From Flexithrix dorotheae DSM 6795 (GTDB lineage Bacteria > Bacteroidota > Bacteroidia > Cytophagales > Flammeovirgaceae), in the NCBI RefSeq assembly GCF_000379765.1, contig NZ_KB903437.1, positions 101,794 through 165,793 of the forward strand: a stretch of DNA of 64,000 nucleotides, written 5' to 3'. Of the stretch, positions 25,653 through 34,345 are shown in pieces. The notes under the pieces were generated by a model, which was given only the letters and a program-made list of their open reading frames with translations, had not been told where the DNA came from and made no database searches. A program made the position numbers and the translations under genes. Within the stretch, counting starts at the first letter, position 1. The number at the start of each line of letters is the position of its first letter.

Positions 25653-26939
25653 ATGGGATGGAGCTTATTAACCAAATGGATTTATAAACCATTAATCACC
25701 TTTTTTGTAATTGCTTTATTTTCATATTCTCACGGAATAGGACAAAATAATGATCCGGCTACCGATTGGTGGTTTATGGATTATAGTTTCGTGCAGTACC
25801 AGGACAATTTCCTTCAGGCAACCAGTCCCAAAACGCTTGCTCATGTATTCGAAAAATTAATAAAACTTGAAAATACTAAAGACAGCAGAGTTAATATCCT
25901 TCATATAGGTGATTCACATATTCAGGCAGATATTTTTTCCGGGCAGATAAGAGATAAATTTATCAATGACCCCAGGTTTCCTGTAAACAGCAGGGGGTTT
26001 GTTTTCCCATATAGTGTAGCCAAGACAAATAACCCATACAATTACAAATCATTTGGGAATGGCATTTGGGAAAATAAAAGGAGTGTAAAAAGTAAGCATT
26101 TCAGCAAATGGGGATTGGCAGGGATTTCCCTTGAGACCCGGGATGAAAATGCTTCAGTTTCACTTCATCCAAATGTAGGCAACCATATTTATGAGATAAG
26201 AAAAGTAAAAGTTTTTTACCCCAATAACAATCCCAATTCCTTTGATGTGGTGGTTGCCCCAGTGGCTGGTAATTCCATTTCAAGTTTTTTTGAAGGAGAT
26301 GGTTACGTAGAATATTCATTTAAAAAACCTCAGAGTTCAGTAGAAATACAGGTGAGTAAAAATGAGGAATCTCAAAATGAATTCACGCTTCAGGGAGTAA
26401 TGTTGGATAATATGGCACCGGGTGTAGTTTACAGTGCTTCAGGTGTGAATTCTGCAGATGTGGGAAGTTATGCCAGATGTGTGGACTTTGAAAAAAATCT
26501 GGAGGGGATTAGTCCCGACTTAGTTGTAATTTCCCTAGGTACCAATGATGCCTATATGTACAATTTTAATCAGGTGCAGTTTAAGTCTGATTTACGCTCA
26601 ATGATTAATAAAATCAGGCGAATGGTTCCTGATTGTTCCATTATTTTAACTTCTCCTGCAGATAATTTCAGGAGAAGAAGGTATTCTAATAAGAACAATG
26701 AGAAAGCCAGAAATATAATGGTGGAGCTTTCCAGGGAAATGGATGTGGCTGTTTGGGATTTATTTCATATTATGGGCGGTTTTCAGTCCATGAATACCTG
26801 GTATAGCAAAGGCCTTGCTCAAAGGGATAAATTACATTTTACCTCAAAAGGATATAAGCTTCAGGGAGAGTTATTCTATCAGGCTTTTAACCGAACCTTT
26901 CAGCAGTATAAAGAATTTCGAATGATGGGAGGGAATTAG
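25653..26939 (+). CDS. Secreted SGNH/GDSL-like hydrolase
   Basis: A 428-residue paralog of the preceding protein with a signal peptide (hydrophobic stretch at 11-27, then GIGQNND). Blocks: VNILHIGDSHIQADIFSGQI near residue 85 (serine in GDSH), VVISLGTNDAYMYN near 290 (Asn of block III), and DKLHFTSKGYKLQGELF near 395 (Asp/His of block V). The complete set of catalytic blocks suggests activity on acyl or acetyl esters in the envelope. In related genomes such proteins often accompany MBOAT O-acyltransferases; none is seen within this window. Confidence 0.83.
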   Translation: MGWSLLTKWIYKPLITFFVIALFSYSHGIGQNNDPATDWWFMDYSFVQYQDNFLQATSPKTLAHVFEKLIKLENTKDSRVNILHIGDSHIQADIFSGQIRDKFINDPRFPVNSRGFVFPYSVAKTNNPYNYKSFGNGIWENKRSVKSKHFSKWGLAGISLETRDENASVSLHPNVGNHIYEIRKVKVFYPNNNPNSFDVVVAPVAGNSISSFFEGDGYVEYSFKKPQSSVEIQVSKNEESQNEFTLQGVMLDNMAPGVVYSASGVNSADVGSYARCVDFEKNLEGISPDLVVISLGTNDAYMYNFNQVQFKSDLRSMINKIRRMVPDCSIILTSPADNFRRRRYSNKNNEKARNIMVELSREMDVAVWDLFHIMGGFQSMNTWYSKGLAQRDKLHFTSKGYKLQGELFYQAFNRTFQQYKEFRMMGGN

Positions 26940-27127
26940 ATTTAAATATTTAAAACTTCTTTTGTCTTTACGTGTAAATTTATTTTCTAGCAGAAATTTA
27001 TAATTCCCACTTTAAAACCTCAATTAATTTCCAATTTTCTTTAGGTTAATGGACAATTTTTGCTTTTAAGTGCTAAATTGGCTGAATAAGTTTATTTAAA
27101 TAAAAGATCAGCGAACTAGCAGAGATT

Positions 27128-28951
27128 ATGGCAGAAAAAAGCAATTATCAACCAATTGAAAACTATGGCATTATTGGAGACCTTCATACAACTGCTCTGG
27201 TAGGTATGGATGGTTCCATAGATTTCATGTCTTTTCCCCATTTCGATTCCCCAACAATATTCGCAGCTCTATTGGATGATAAAAAAGGTGGAAGATTTAA
27301 AATCGCTCCAATTTTAGAAGGAGCAAAGCAAAAGCAAATTTATCTGCCAAATACCAATGTCCTGATGTCGCGATTTCTTTCTAAGGAAGGGGTTGCTGAA
27401 ATTATAGATTACATGCCTGTGGAACAGGATGATGTAAGCCATGAGTTGGTAAGGAAAGTATCTACCATTAGAGGAGAAGTTCACTACGAAATGGTTTGTG
27501 ATCCTCAATTCGATTATGGCAGGGCTTCGCATAAAGTGGAAAAAAAGTCTGAAGGAGTTTTGTTTACTTCCGATGGAGACGATAATTTAAAATTATTTCT
27601 GAGGTGTTCTATTCCTGTAGAAGTAGTAGAAGGCAAAGCAATAGTGAAGTTTACCCTTCATGCCGGAGAGACAGCCTCATTTATACTTGAACAATATAAT
27701 TTGGGTGTTCATCCACCAAGTGCTGCACCAGATTTTGTAGAAGAGTCCTTTATCAATACAGTTAATTACTGGAGGAAATGGATCAGAAGGTCTAACTACA
27801 AAGGAAGATGGAGAGAAATGGTGAACAGATCCGCTTTGACTCTGAAGTTATTAACTTCCCAAAAATATGGTTCTGTTGTAGCAGCTCCAACTTTCGGTTT
27901 ACCTGAAGAAATTGGGGGAGAAAGAAACTGGGATTACAGATATACCTGGATACGGGATGCCTCTTTTACTTTATACAGTTTAATCAGACTGGGTTATACA
28001 GAAGAAGCCACCGGATTTATGACCTGGATTGAGGGCCGATGTAAGGATTTGGATGATGATGGTTCTTTAAAGATCATGTACGGAATAGATGGCAGAAAGG
28101 AATTACCAGAAACTACTTTAGAGCATTTTGAAGGATATATGGGTTCCAGTCCGGTTAGAATTGGGAATGGGGCGCATGACCAGTTACAGTTAGATATTTA
28201 TGGCGAGTTAATGGACTCGGTTTATTTATACAATAAATATGGAGAGCCAATTTCTAATGAATTGTGGAAAAATCTTGTTCGGTTAGTGGACTGGGTAACC
28301 CTCAACTGGCAGAAAAAAGATGAAGGAATTTGGGAAGTAAGAGGTGGACAACAGGAATTTCTTTATTCCCGATTGATGTGCTGGGTAGCAATTGACAGGG
28401 GAATCAGATTGGCACTAAAGCGTTCCTTTCCAGCGCCACTAGACCGATGGTACAGAACCAGAGATCAGATTTATATAGAAATTTTCAAGAAATTTTGGGA
28501 TGAAGAGCGCCAAACTTTTGTACAGCATAAAGGCTCCAAAACCGTAGATGCCGCCTTACTCATGATGCCTTTGGTAAAATTTATCAGTCCAACGGATCCA
28601 AAATGGCTTTCTACCCTGAAAGCTATCGGAGAAGATTTAACGGATGATTCTTTGGTATATCGGTACCGTACACATGAAGCGGCTTCTGATGGATTATCAG
28701 GTGAGGAAGGAACATTTTGTATGTGCTCTTTCTGGTATGTGGAATGTCTTTCACGATCGGGCGAACATGAACAAGCCCGGCTTTTACTTGAAAAAATGTT
28801 TGGATATGCTAACCACTTAGGGCTTTATGCGGAAGAATTAGGACCAAGTGGAGAGCATTTAGGTAATTTCCCACAAGCATTTACTCACCTTGGGCTTATC
28901 AGTGCTGCCTTTGATCTGGATAGAAGAATTACAGAATCCAGAAGTAAATAA
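27128..28951 (+). CDS. Glycoside hydrolase family 15 protein (glucoamylase/trehalase-like)
   Basis: A 607-residue cytoplasmic-looking protein with no signal peptide. The N-terminal beta domain begins IENYGIIGDLHTTALVGMDGSIDFMSFP, the classic start of bacterial GH15 proteins. The alpha/alpha barrel follows with EIGGERNWDYRYTWIRDASF, then the region ETTLEHFEGYMGSSPVRIGN and GQQEFLYSRLMCWVAIDRG, and ends with AEELGPSGEHLGNFPQAFTHLGLI. GH15 enzymes release glucose from alpha-glucans or hydrolyse trehalose; which one cannot be told. It stands alone between the SGNH pair and a convergent gene, with a shared terminator at 28972. Confidence 0.9.
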   Translation: MAEKSNYQPIENYGIIGDLHTTALVGMDGSIDFMSFPHFDSPTIFAALLDDKKGGRFKIAPILEGAKQKQIYLPNTNVLMSRFLSKEGVAEIIDYMPVEQDDVSHELVRKVSTIRGEVHYEMVCDPQFDYGRASHKVEKKSEGVLFTSDGDDNLKLFLRCSIPVEVVEGKAIVKFTLHAGETASFILEQYNLGVHPPSAAPDFVEESFINTVNYWRKWIRRSNYKGRWREMVNRSALTLKLLTSQKYGSVVAAPTFGLPEEIGGERNWDYRYTWIRDASFTLYSLIRLGYTEEATGFMTWIEGRCKDLDDDGSLKIMYGIDGRKELPETTLEHFEGYMGSSPVRIGNGAHDQLQLDIYGELMDSVYLYNKYGEPISNELWKNLVRLVDWVTLNWQKKDEGIWEVRGGQQEFLYSRLMCWVAIDRGIRLALKRSFPAPLDRWYRTRDQIYIEIFKKFWDEERQTFVQHKGSKTVDAALLMMPLVKFISPTDPKWLSTLKAIGEDLTDDSLVYRYRTHEAASDGLSGEEGTFCMCSFWYVECLSRSGEHEQARLLLEKMFGYANHLGLYAEELGPSGEHLGNFPQAFTHLGLISAAFDLDRRITESRSK

Positions 28952-28971
28952 GACTTGTTTTAAATTTATTA

Positions 28972-29005
28972 AAAAGTGCTTGTAATTCATTTTAGAAGCA
29001 CTTTT
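28972..29005. terminator. Bidirectional terminator between convergent genes
   Basis: Perfect 10-bp stem AAAAGTGCTT (28972-28981) / AAGCACTTTT (28996-29005). A- and T-runs flank both sides (TTTTAC after it on plus, TTTTTAATAAA on minus). The right arm includes the first base pairs of the stop codon of the minus-strand gene ending at 29004. Confidence 0.7.
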
Positions 29006-29600
29006 ACTTTAAGTCCAAAACTTCCATAAACTCCAAAAAAGTAGAATTGGCAAAGCTGGATATATTTTCGATTTCGGAAAGGGGAAATTTTTTGGAAATT
29101 TTAATAAAGGAGTGGTAGGAAAGGATTTCCGTAAGTTGGGCCGTTTCTAATTCATTTGCCAACAAATAATTATCATCACCAAAGTGATATTCCCAGGGAG
29201 TGGATGGATTAACACACAAATAAATTCCTTTAGCCTGAATGAGGTAATGGTTTCGAATAAGAATTTCCCTGAATTCCACTAACAATTTTCCCTGCAAGTG
29301 AAGCGTGAAACTGATTTCATTTCCCCACCAAACCATTGTTCTAAAAGCAAATACTGAATCAGGTTTGAAAAGTTTGGGAAAATCAAGAACCAAATAGGGC
29401 AGGTTTTGGTAATTTTCTCCTTTCGATATTTTTCCATTTTTATTGTCAATTCCTTCAGGAAAATTTATCTCAAATTGCTTTATGATTTCCTTAATTTCTG
29501 TTCTTGTATCGGAAAGTAATTTGGTGATTTTATCTGTAATCAGTCTTTTGGTGATTAGAAAATCCTGATCTATTAAATATCTGAGTTCTTTTTCTGTCAT
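29004..29600 (-). CDS. Conserved hypothetical protein
   Basis: A 198-residue soluble protein without signal or membrane helix. It is Phe/Leu/Ile-rich, with TEIKEIIKQFEINFPEGID in the first third and VFAFRTMVWWGNEISFTLHL in the middle. I do not recognise the family; the balanced composition and conserved-looking aromatic core argue that it is a real gene. It lies 44 nt behind the DUF925 gene on the same strand, so the two may be cotranscribed. Confidence 0.6.
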   Translation of the reverse strand: MTEKELRYLIDQDFLITKRLITDKITKLLSDTRTEIKEIIKQFEINFPEGIDNKNGKISKGENYQNLPYLVLDFPKLFKPDSVFAFRTMVWWGNEISFTLHLQGKLLVEFREILIRNHYLIQAKGIYLCVNPSTPWEYHFGDDNYLLANELETAQLTEILSYHSFIKISKKFPLSEIENISSFANSTFLEFMEVLDLK

Positions 29601-29644
29601 AACTTTAGGTACTTAAAACCCTTATCTGAAACTTGATTAGAAGG

Positions 29645-30208
29645 TTATGGAATGAAAATTTGGAGCTTATGCCAGGTTTTCCCCCAGTTTTTCTCTTCAA
29701 TCCTTTTTTTATAGACCGAAGCTTTTTCAGATTGAAATTCTTTCGTAGGATAAACCTTAAGTTCGAATAAATCATTCAACCCATGAGGATAAATGGCTTC
29801 AAATTCCCCAACTTCATTTAACCTGACAGCCACACAAGTTGGCGTTTCAACCCAATAAGATACCGCTTCTTCGGAGGATTTATAAGGTTTGTGCCCTTGC
29901 TTCAAATGCATTCTTGCCTGGTTTTTTACAGACCAGTTTACAGTAGAATCCATTGCTAATAATTTAGCATCCAATTCCCAATCTCTTTTCATGTCTGAAT
30001 TTTTCGAATCAAAGAAAATAACATCCACATCATTCAATTCCGTTGGTTTTTCATAGCCATGTAAAAAGTCCCAAACCTTATTTCTGACAAAACCTGCCCC
30101 TATCCAGCAATCGGGAAGCTTAAGTGAAGCTACAATTCGCAGTTTTTCCATCATAAATGCATCAGAAGTAACAATGGGTTTCAAGTTTTGGAAATATAAA
30201 TCCTCCAT
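29645..30208 (-). CDS. Nucleotidyltransferase-like protein (DUF925/NTP_transf_6)
   Basis: A 187-residue protein matching the NTP_transf_6 family (PF06042). Markers are CWIGAGFVRNKVWDFLHG around residue 34-51, the acidic pair in LNDVDVIFFD around 58-67 that fits the metal-binding DxD of the nucleotidyltransferase fold, and WSVKNQARMHLKQGH. The substrate of the family is not known to me. Cytoplasmic. It is the first gene of a two-gene leftward unit, with the tiny membrane gene at 30306 upstream on the same strand. Confidence 0.85.
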   Translation of the reverse strand: MEDLYFQNLKPIVTSDAFMMEKLRIVASLKLPDCWIGAGFVRNKVWDFLHGYEKPTELNDVDVIFFDSKNSDMKRDWELDAKLLAMDSTVNWSVKNQARMHLKQGHKPYKSSEEAVSYWVETPTCVAVRLNEVGEFEAIYPHGLNDLFELKVYPTKEFQSEKASVYKKRIEEKNWGKTWHKLQIFIP

Positions 30209-30305
30209 GAATTAATTTATAGAATGGCTTAAAAGCAAAATACCCTAACCAATTTGATTAAAACAAAAGGTTAGGGAAAATATATAATGTTGAATCGGAT
30301 AAAAA

Positions 30306-30479
30306 TTACCAGGAAATGACCAGGGTAATAAAAATTAAACTTGAAACCATGGCTAGAATTAAACCTGTCTTTTTGATGAAAATATTAACCTCTTTTTCTG
30401 AAAATTCAGGCTCACTACTTTTCCCTTCCTCCTGATTGAAGGTATAGGTATCCCAACTTTTATTACTGAAATAATTCAT
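30306..30479 (-). CDS. Tiny C-tail-anchored membrane protein
   Basis: A 57-residue frame starting ATG at 30477-30479: an N-terminal polar half (MNYFSNKSWDTYTFNQEEG onward) and one transmembrane helix at about 39-56 (LILAMVSSLIFITLVISW), ending almost at the helix. It is divergent from the 52-residue membrane ORF at 30604. Coding-like composition supports it, but there is no family match I can name. Confidence 0.5.
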   Translation of the reverse strand: MNYFSNKSWDTYTFNQEEGKSSEPEFSEKEVNIFIKKTGLILAMVSSLIFITLVISW

Positions 30480-30603
30480 AATTTAATAGATTAATAAATT
30501 ATTAATGATATGTTTGTCACGTAATATTTTTGACTAATATCAATTAAAAATTTTTCTTTAGTTATATTTAGCGATCGATCAGTATGTTTTATTAGCATAA
30601 CAA

Positions 30604-30762
30604 ATGATAATGAAGAACCAAGAACAACCTGCCGAAAATGACGAAGTGAAGAATGACCCTCCTCCATTTTTAAAATCCTGGAAACAGCTTTATGCGATAG
30701 TGATTGGTGAGTTAGTGATTTTAATTGTTTTGTTTTATTGGATTACCAAATTTTTCTCATGA
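30604..30762 (+). CDS. Tiny single-pass membrane protein coupled to the symporter gene
   Basis: A 52-residue frame (ATG 30604, alternative ATG 30610) with an acidic, Pro-rich N-terminus and one helix (residues about 29-49, LYAIVIGELVILIVLFYWI). Its stop overlaps the ATG of the sodium:solute symporter (ATGA, 30759-30762), so translation is coupled. Small partner subunits of SSS transporters exist elsewhere (YhdT/PanF type), so a stabilising or accessory role is plausible but inferred. Confidence 0.65.
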   Translation: MIMKNQEQPAENDEVKNDPPPFLKSWKQLYAIVIGELVILIVLFYWITKFFS

Positions 30763-32447
30763 CCCTTTTAGATTGGTTTGTGCTGGGTGGCACTCTATTA
30801 TTTATTGTAGTTTACGGAACCTGGAAAACGAAAGGAAGTAAGGATATTCAGGGATATTTATTAGGAAATAAGGAGGCTCAATGGTTCACGGTTGCCCTCT
30901 CCATTATGGCTACTCAGGCTAGTGCGATCACTTTTTTATCTGCTCCGGGCCAGGCTTTTTCCGATGGAATGCGATTTATCCAGTTTTATTTTGGACTGCC
31001 ATTAGCTATGGTATTCCTTTCCGTTACTCTTGTACCTATTTATCATAAATTAAATATTTATACGGCATATGAATACCTGGAGAAAAGGTTTGATTTTCGA
31101 ATTAGGGTATTAACCGCATTGTTGTTTTTAATTTCAAGAGGACTGGCTGCGGGCTTTACCATTTTTGCCCCTTCCCTGATTTTATCTTCCCTGCTAGGTT
31201 GGGATATTTACTTTACCAATCTGATCATAGGAATTTTGGTTATAATTTATACCGTATCCGGAGGAACAAAAGCGGTGAGCCAAACCCAAAAATACCAGAT
31301 GGGAGTGATTGTAGTGGGTATGTTAATCGCTGGAGTCATGGTAGTTTCCCTTCTCCCTAATCAGGTCACTTTCGGGGATGCACTCAATATTGCCGGAAAG
31401 ATGGGAAGACTAAATGTAGTTGATCTGGAGTTTGACCCAACCACAAAGTACAATATCTGGACGGGAATCATTGGTGGTTTTTTCCTCGCACTTTCTTACT
31501 TTGGTACCGATCAGTCTCAGGTTCAGCGGTATTTATCCGGTAGTTCTGTAGGACAAAGTCGGCTGGGTTTGTTATTCAATGGAATGATGAAAATCCCTAT
31601 GCAATTCGCCATTTTATTTATTGGGGCAATGCTTTATGTGTTTTATTTCTTCTTCCAGCCACCCGTTTTTTTCAATCAGGTATTATTGGAAGATGCCAAA
31701 CAAACCGGGCAGGTAGTGCAGTTGGAAAAATTGGATAAAGAATATTCAAAAGCATTTTTTGATAGAAAAGAAAAAGCATTTAAAGTGGTGGCGTCTTTAC
31801 ATAAGGATGATGAAAATGCTGTAGACAAAGCCATAGAAGAATTAAAAACCTCAGATCAGAATCTGCTTGAAATTAGAGAACAAACTATTTCTTCAATTAA
31901 AGTAGCAAATCCTGAAGCAGATACCAATGATACTAATTATGTGTTTTTGAATTTCGTATTGGATTATCTTCCTCCCGGTCTGATTGGTTTATTAATCGCA
32001 GTGATTTTATCTGCTTCTATGTCATCCACTTCATCAGAATTGAATGCGCTGGCGTCTACTACGCTTATTGATATTTATAAAAGGTATTATAAAACCGATG
32101 GCAGTGACAGCCATTACCTGAATGTTTCTAAACTAATGACTGTGGTTTGGGGAATTTATGCCATTATTTTCGCCATGTTTGCCAACCGGCTGGGGACCCT
32201 GATTGAAGGGGTAAATATTTTAGGTTCATTGGTTTATGGTACTATTCTGGGGGTTTTCCTAGTAGCCTTTTTCGTGAAAAATGTGAATGGAACAATAATA
32301 CTGGTTACAGCTATTTTCTCGGAAATAATTATCTTATACTGCTGGTGGTTTACAGAAATTCCATTCCTTTGGTTTAATGTAATCGGTTGTTTATTTGTCC
32401 TGATACCAGCATATATATACTCTTTAATTGTAAAAGAAAAAAGCTGA
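30759..32447 (+). CDS. Sodium:solute symporter (SSS family)
   Basis: A 562-residue transporter with about 13-14 helices. The true start is the ATG at 30759, overlapping the small upstream ORF; starts further upstream would run through that ORF. Family motifs are FLGGKEAQW-like LLGNKEAQWFTVALSIMATQ near residue 35 (sodium site region), YTVSGGTKAVSQTQKYQ near 165 and FGTDQSQVQRYLSG near 245. A soluble insertion of roughly 100 residues (about 305-405, Lys/Glu-rich) separates helices before VLDYLPPGLIGLLIAV; similar inserts occur in other Bacteroidota members. Substrate unknown; sugars, amino acids and organic acids are all possible. Confidence 0.9.
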   Translation: MTLLDWFVLGGTLLFIVVYGTWKTKGSKDIQGYLLGNKEAQWFTVALSIMATQASAITFLSAPGQAFSDGMRFIQFYFGLPLAMVFLSVTLVPIYHKLNIYTAYEYLEKRFDFRIRVLTALLFLISRGLAAGFTIFAPSLILSSLLGWDIYFTNLIIGILVIIYTVSGGTKAVSQTQKYQMGVIVVGMLIAGVMVVSLLPNQVTFGDALNIAGKMGRLNVVDLEFDPTTKYNIWTGIIGGFFLALSYFGTDQSQVQRYLSGSSVGQSRLGLLFNGMMKIPMQFAILFIGAMLYVFYFFFQPPVFFNQVLLEDAKQTGQVVQLEKLDKEYSKAFFDRKEKAFKVVASLHKDDENAVDKAIEELKTSDQNLLEIREQTISSIKVANPEADTNDTNYVFLNFVLDYLPPGLIGLLIAVILSASMSSTSSELNALASTTLIDIYKRYYKTDGSDSHYLNVSKLMTVVWGIYAIIFAMFANRLGTLIEGVNILGSLVYGTILGVFLVAFFVKNVNGTIILVTAIFSEIIILYCWWFTEIPFLWFNVIGCLFVLIPAYIYSLIVKEKS

Positions 32448-32468
32448 TGAAAAATCATCAGCTTTTTT
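32437..32468. terminator. Bidirectional terminator between the symporter and leuB
   Basis: 14-bp stem AAAAAAGCTGATGA (32437-32450) / TCATCAGCTTTTTT (32455-32468) with an AAAA loop and flanking A/T runs. The symporter stop codon TGA (32445-32447) is inside the stem. It lies 27 nt from the leuB stop on the other strand. Confidence 0.85.
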
Positions 32469-32494
32469 AATTGGAAAAATGTTAGAATATTTTT

Positions 32495-33580
32495 TTATGC
32501 TAAGGCAGCCGCTTTTTCTTTAATTAAGGCTGCGATTTTATCCCCTACTTCTGTGGTAGAATAATGTTTTTCTGAGTTGATATCAACTGTAACAAACCCT
32601 GTATTTAAAGCTTCTTCTACTGCATCTCTGATTACATTAGCTTCTTTCACCAAATCAAAAGATGTTTCTAATAACATGGCAGCTGACAAAATAGAAGCCA
32701 TTGGATTGGCAATGTTTTTACCTGCAGCCTGAGGATAAGAACCATGAATTGGTTCATACAACCCTAATCCACTTCCTACAGATGCAGATGGCAACATACC
32801 AAGAGATCCTGCAATTACAGAAGCCTCATCAGTAATGATATCTCCAAAAAGGTTTTCCGTAAGAATTACATCAAACTGACTTGGGTTTAAGATCAATTGC
32901 ATAGCTGCATTGTCCACAAATAGGAAATCCAGTTCTACATCACTAAAGTTCTCTGCTGCATATTTGGTAACCACCTCCCTCCAAAGCCTTGAAGTAACCA
33001 ATACATTTGCCTTATCAACAAGAGTAACTTTATTTCTTCTTTTTCTGGCTGCTTCAAAAGCGAGTTTGGTAATTCTGATAATTTCTTCTTCAGTATAAAT
33101 ACTGGTTTCAAAAGCAGTTTTACCATCTTCCGATCTTCCTCTTGGAGAACCAAAATACAACCCACCAGTCAATTCTCTAAAAACAAGAAAATCGGTTCCA
33201 CTTATTCTATCAGATTTTAATGGAGAAGCTTCCTCTAATACTTTATAACTTCTAACAGGTCTAAGGTTGGCAAATAATCCCAGGCTTTTTCTCATTCTCA
33301 AAAGCCCCTGCTCAGGTCTTACTTTTGCAGTAGGATCATTATCATATTTGGGATCGCCAATTGCACCAAATAATACGGCATCAGAATTTTTACAAACCTG
33401 ATAAGTTTCCTCAGGGAAAGGATCTCCGGTTTTATCAATGGCAATAGCCCCAACTAACCCTTCTGTAAAATTAAATTCGTGTCCGAAAGCTTCAGCAACA
33501 GCATTTAGTGCTTTTACACCTTCTGCTGCTACTTCTGGTCCAATTCCGTCTCCACTTAATAAACCTATATTCTTTTTCAT
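32495..33580 (-). CDS. leuB: 3-isopropylmalate dehydrogenase
   Basis: A 361-residue enzyme that oxidises and decarboxylates 3-isopropylmalate to 2-oxoisocaproate with NAD in leucine synthesis. Motifs: GLLSGDGIGPEVAAEG at the N-terminus, the substrate arginines in LRMRKSLGLFANLRPVR, ELTGGLYFG around residue 137, the metal-binding NLFGDIITDEASVIAGSLGM, and GLYEPIHGSYPQAAGKNIANP. Length and all key segments are complete. It is the last gene of leuC-leuD-leuB, 82 nt after leuD. The gap contains an 11-bp hairpin (33602-33630). Confidence 0.97.
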   Translation of the reverse strand: MKKNIGLLSGDGIGPEVAAEGVKALNAVAEAFGHEFNFTEGLVGAIAIDKTGDPFPEETYQVCKNSDAVLFGAIGDPKYDNDPTAKVRPEQGLLRMRKSLGLFANLRPVRSYKVLEEASPLKSDRISGTDFLVFRELTGGLYFGSPRGRSEDGKTAFETSIYTEEEIIRITKLAFEAARKRRNKVTLVDKANVLVTSRLWREVVTKYAAENFSDVELDFLFVDNAAMQLILNPSQFDVILTENLFGDIITDEASVIAGSLGMLPSASVGSGLGLYEPIHGSYPQAAGKNIANPMASILSAAMLLETSFDLVKEANVIRDAVEEALNTGFVTVDINSEKHYSTTEVGDKIAALIKEKAAALA

Positions 33581-33601
33581 TCTTTAAATAAATGTTTTGG
33601 C

Positions 33602-33630
33602 TGAGGGTTTTTTAAAAAGAAAAACCCTCA
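33602..33630. repeat. AGGGTTTTT-type hairpin between leuD and leuB
   Basis: Perfect 11-bp inverted repeat TGAGGGTTTTT (33602-33612) / AAAAACCCTCA (33620-33630) in the 82-nt leuD-leuB gap. No T-run follows it in the direction of transcription, so it does not look like a terminator. Its core resembles the two GCAGGGTT...AACCCTGC palindromes near 13263 and 13820. Confidence 0.55.
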
Positions 33631-33662
33631 AAAATTTTATTCAATTAATAATTATGTGTTTG

Positions 33663-34256
33663 CTAAAACTTTACCTGATTTTTTTCAAATTCAAGGATTT
33701 CCGCTTTTTTGCTCAGGATATAATCGATATCATCATATCCATTTAGCAAACATACTTTTTTGTATTCACTGATCTCAAAGTTTTCAGATTCTCCGGTACT
33801 TACCAAAGTGATGGCCTGATTTTCAAGGTCAACTTTCAATTCAGCTTTTGGGTCAGCCTCAATAGCATTAAATATTTTTGAAAGAAATTCTTCAGAAACC
33901 TGAACAGGAAGTAAACCATTATTCAATGCATTTCCCTTAAAAATATCGGCAAAGAATGAGGAAACCACCACCTTAAAGGGATAATCCCGGATTGCCCATG
34001 CAGCATGCTCTCTTGAAGAACCACTCCCAAAGTTTTTACCTCCAACTAATATATCTCCTGAATATTTAGGGTTGTTCAGTACAAAATCCTCTTTCAAAGA
34101 ACCATCGGGATTATATCTCCAGTCCCTGAATAAGTTTTCACCAAACCCATCTCTGGTAGTTGCCTTGAGGAATCTGGCAGGAATAATTTGATCTGTATCT
34201 ACATCTTCCACCTGCAAGGGCACTGCAGTGGAAACTAAAGTTTGAAACTTTTCCAT
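33663..34256 (-). CDS. leuD: 3-isopropylmalate dehydratase small subunit
   Basis: A 197-residue LeuD. Hallmarks are [19 protein letters not shown] at residues 13-31, [47 protein letters not shown] in the centre (given in pieces: GSGSSREHA and NNGLLPV are the swivel-domain motifs). With LeuC it isomerises 2-isopropylmalate to 3-isopropylmalate. Normal length. It sits 89 nt after leuC; the gap holds a 7-bp inverted repeat (GTACCAA 34281 / TTGGTAC 34308) and no terminator-like T-run, so the genes are probably cotranscribed. Confidence 0.97.
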   Translation of the reverse strand: MEKFQTLVSTAVPLQVEDVDTDQIIPARFLKATTRDGFGENLFRDWRYNPDGSLKEDFVLNNPKYSGDILVGGKNFGSGSSREHAAWAIRDYPFKVVVSSFFADIFKGNALNNGLLPVQVSEEFLSKIFNAIEADPKAELKVDLENQAITLVSTGESENFEISEYKKVCLLNGYDDIDYILSKKAEILEFEKNQVKF

Positions 34257-34345
34257 TATATTATATTTTCCTTTTGAAAAGTACCAATTCTAATTTTTAA
34301 AAAAGTTTTGGTACAATTGAATCTAATTGCTTATTTATCAATAAA

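Noticed and set aside
30738..30758. TTG start of the symporter
   Set aside because: This part is the end of the small membrane ORF; the ATG at 30759 overlaps its stop as ATGA.
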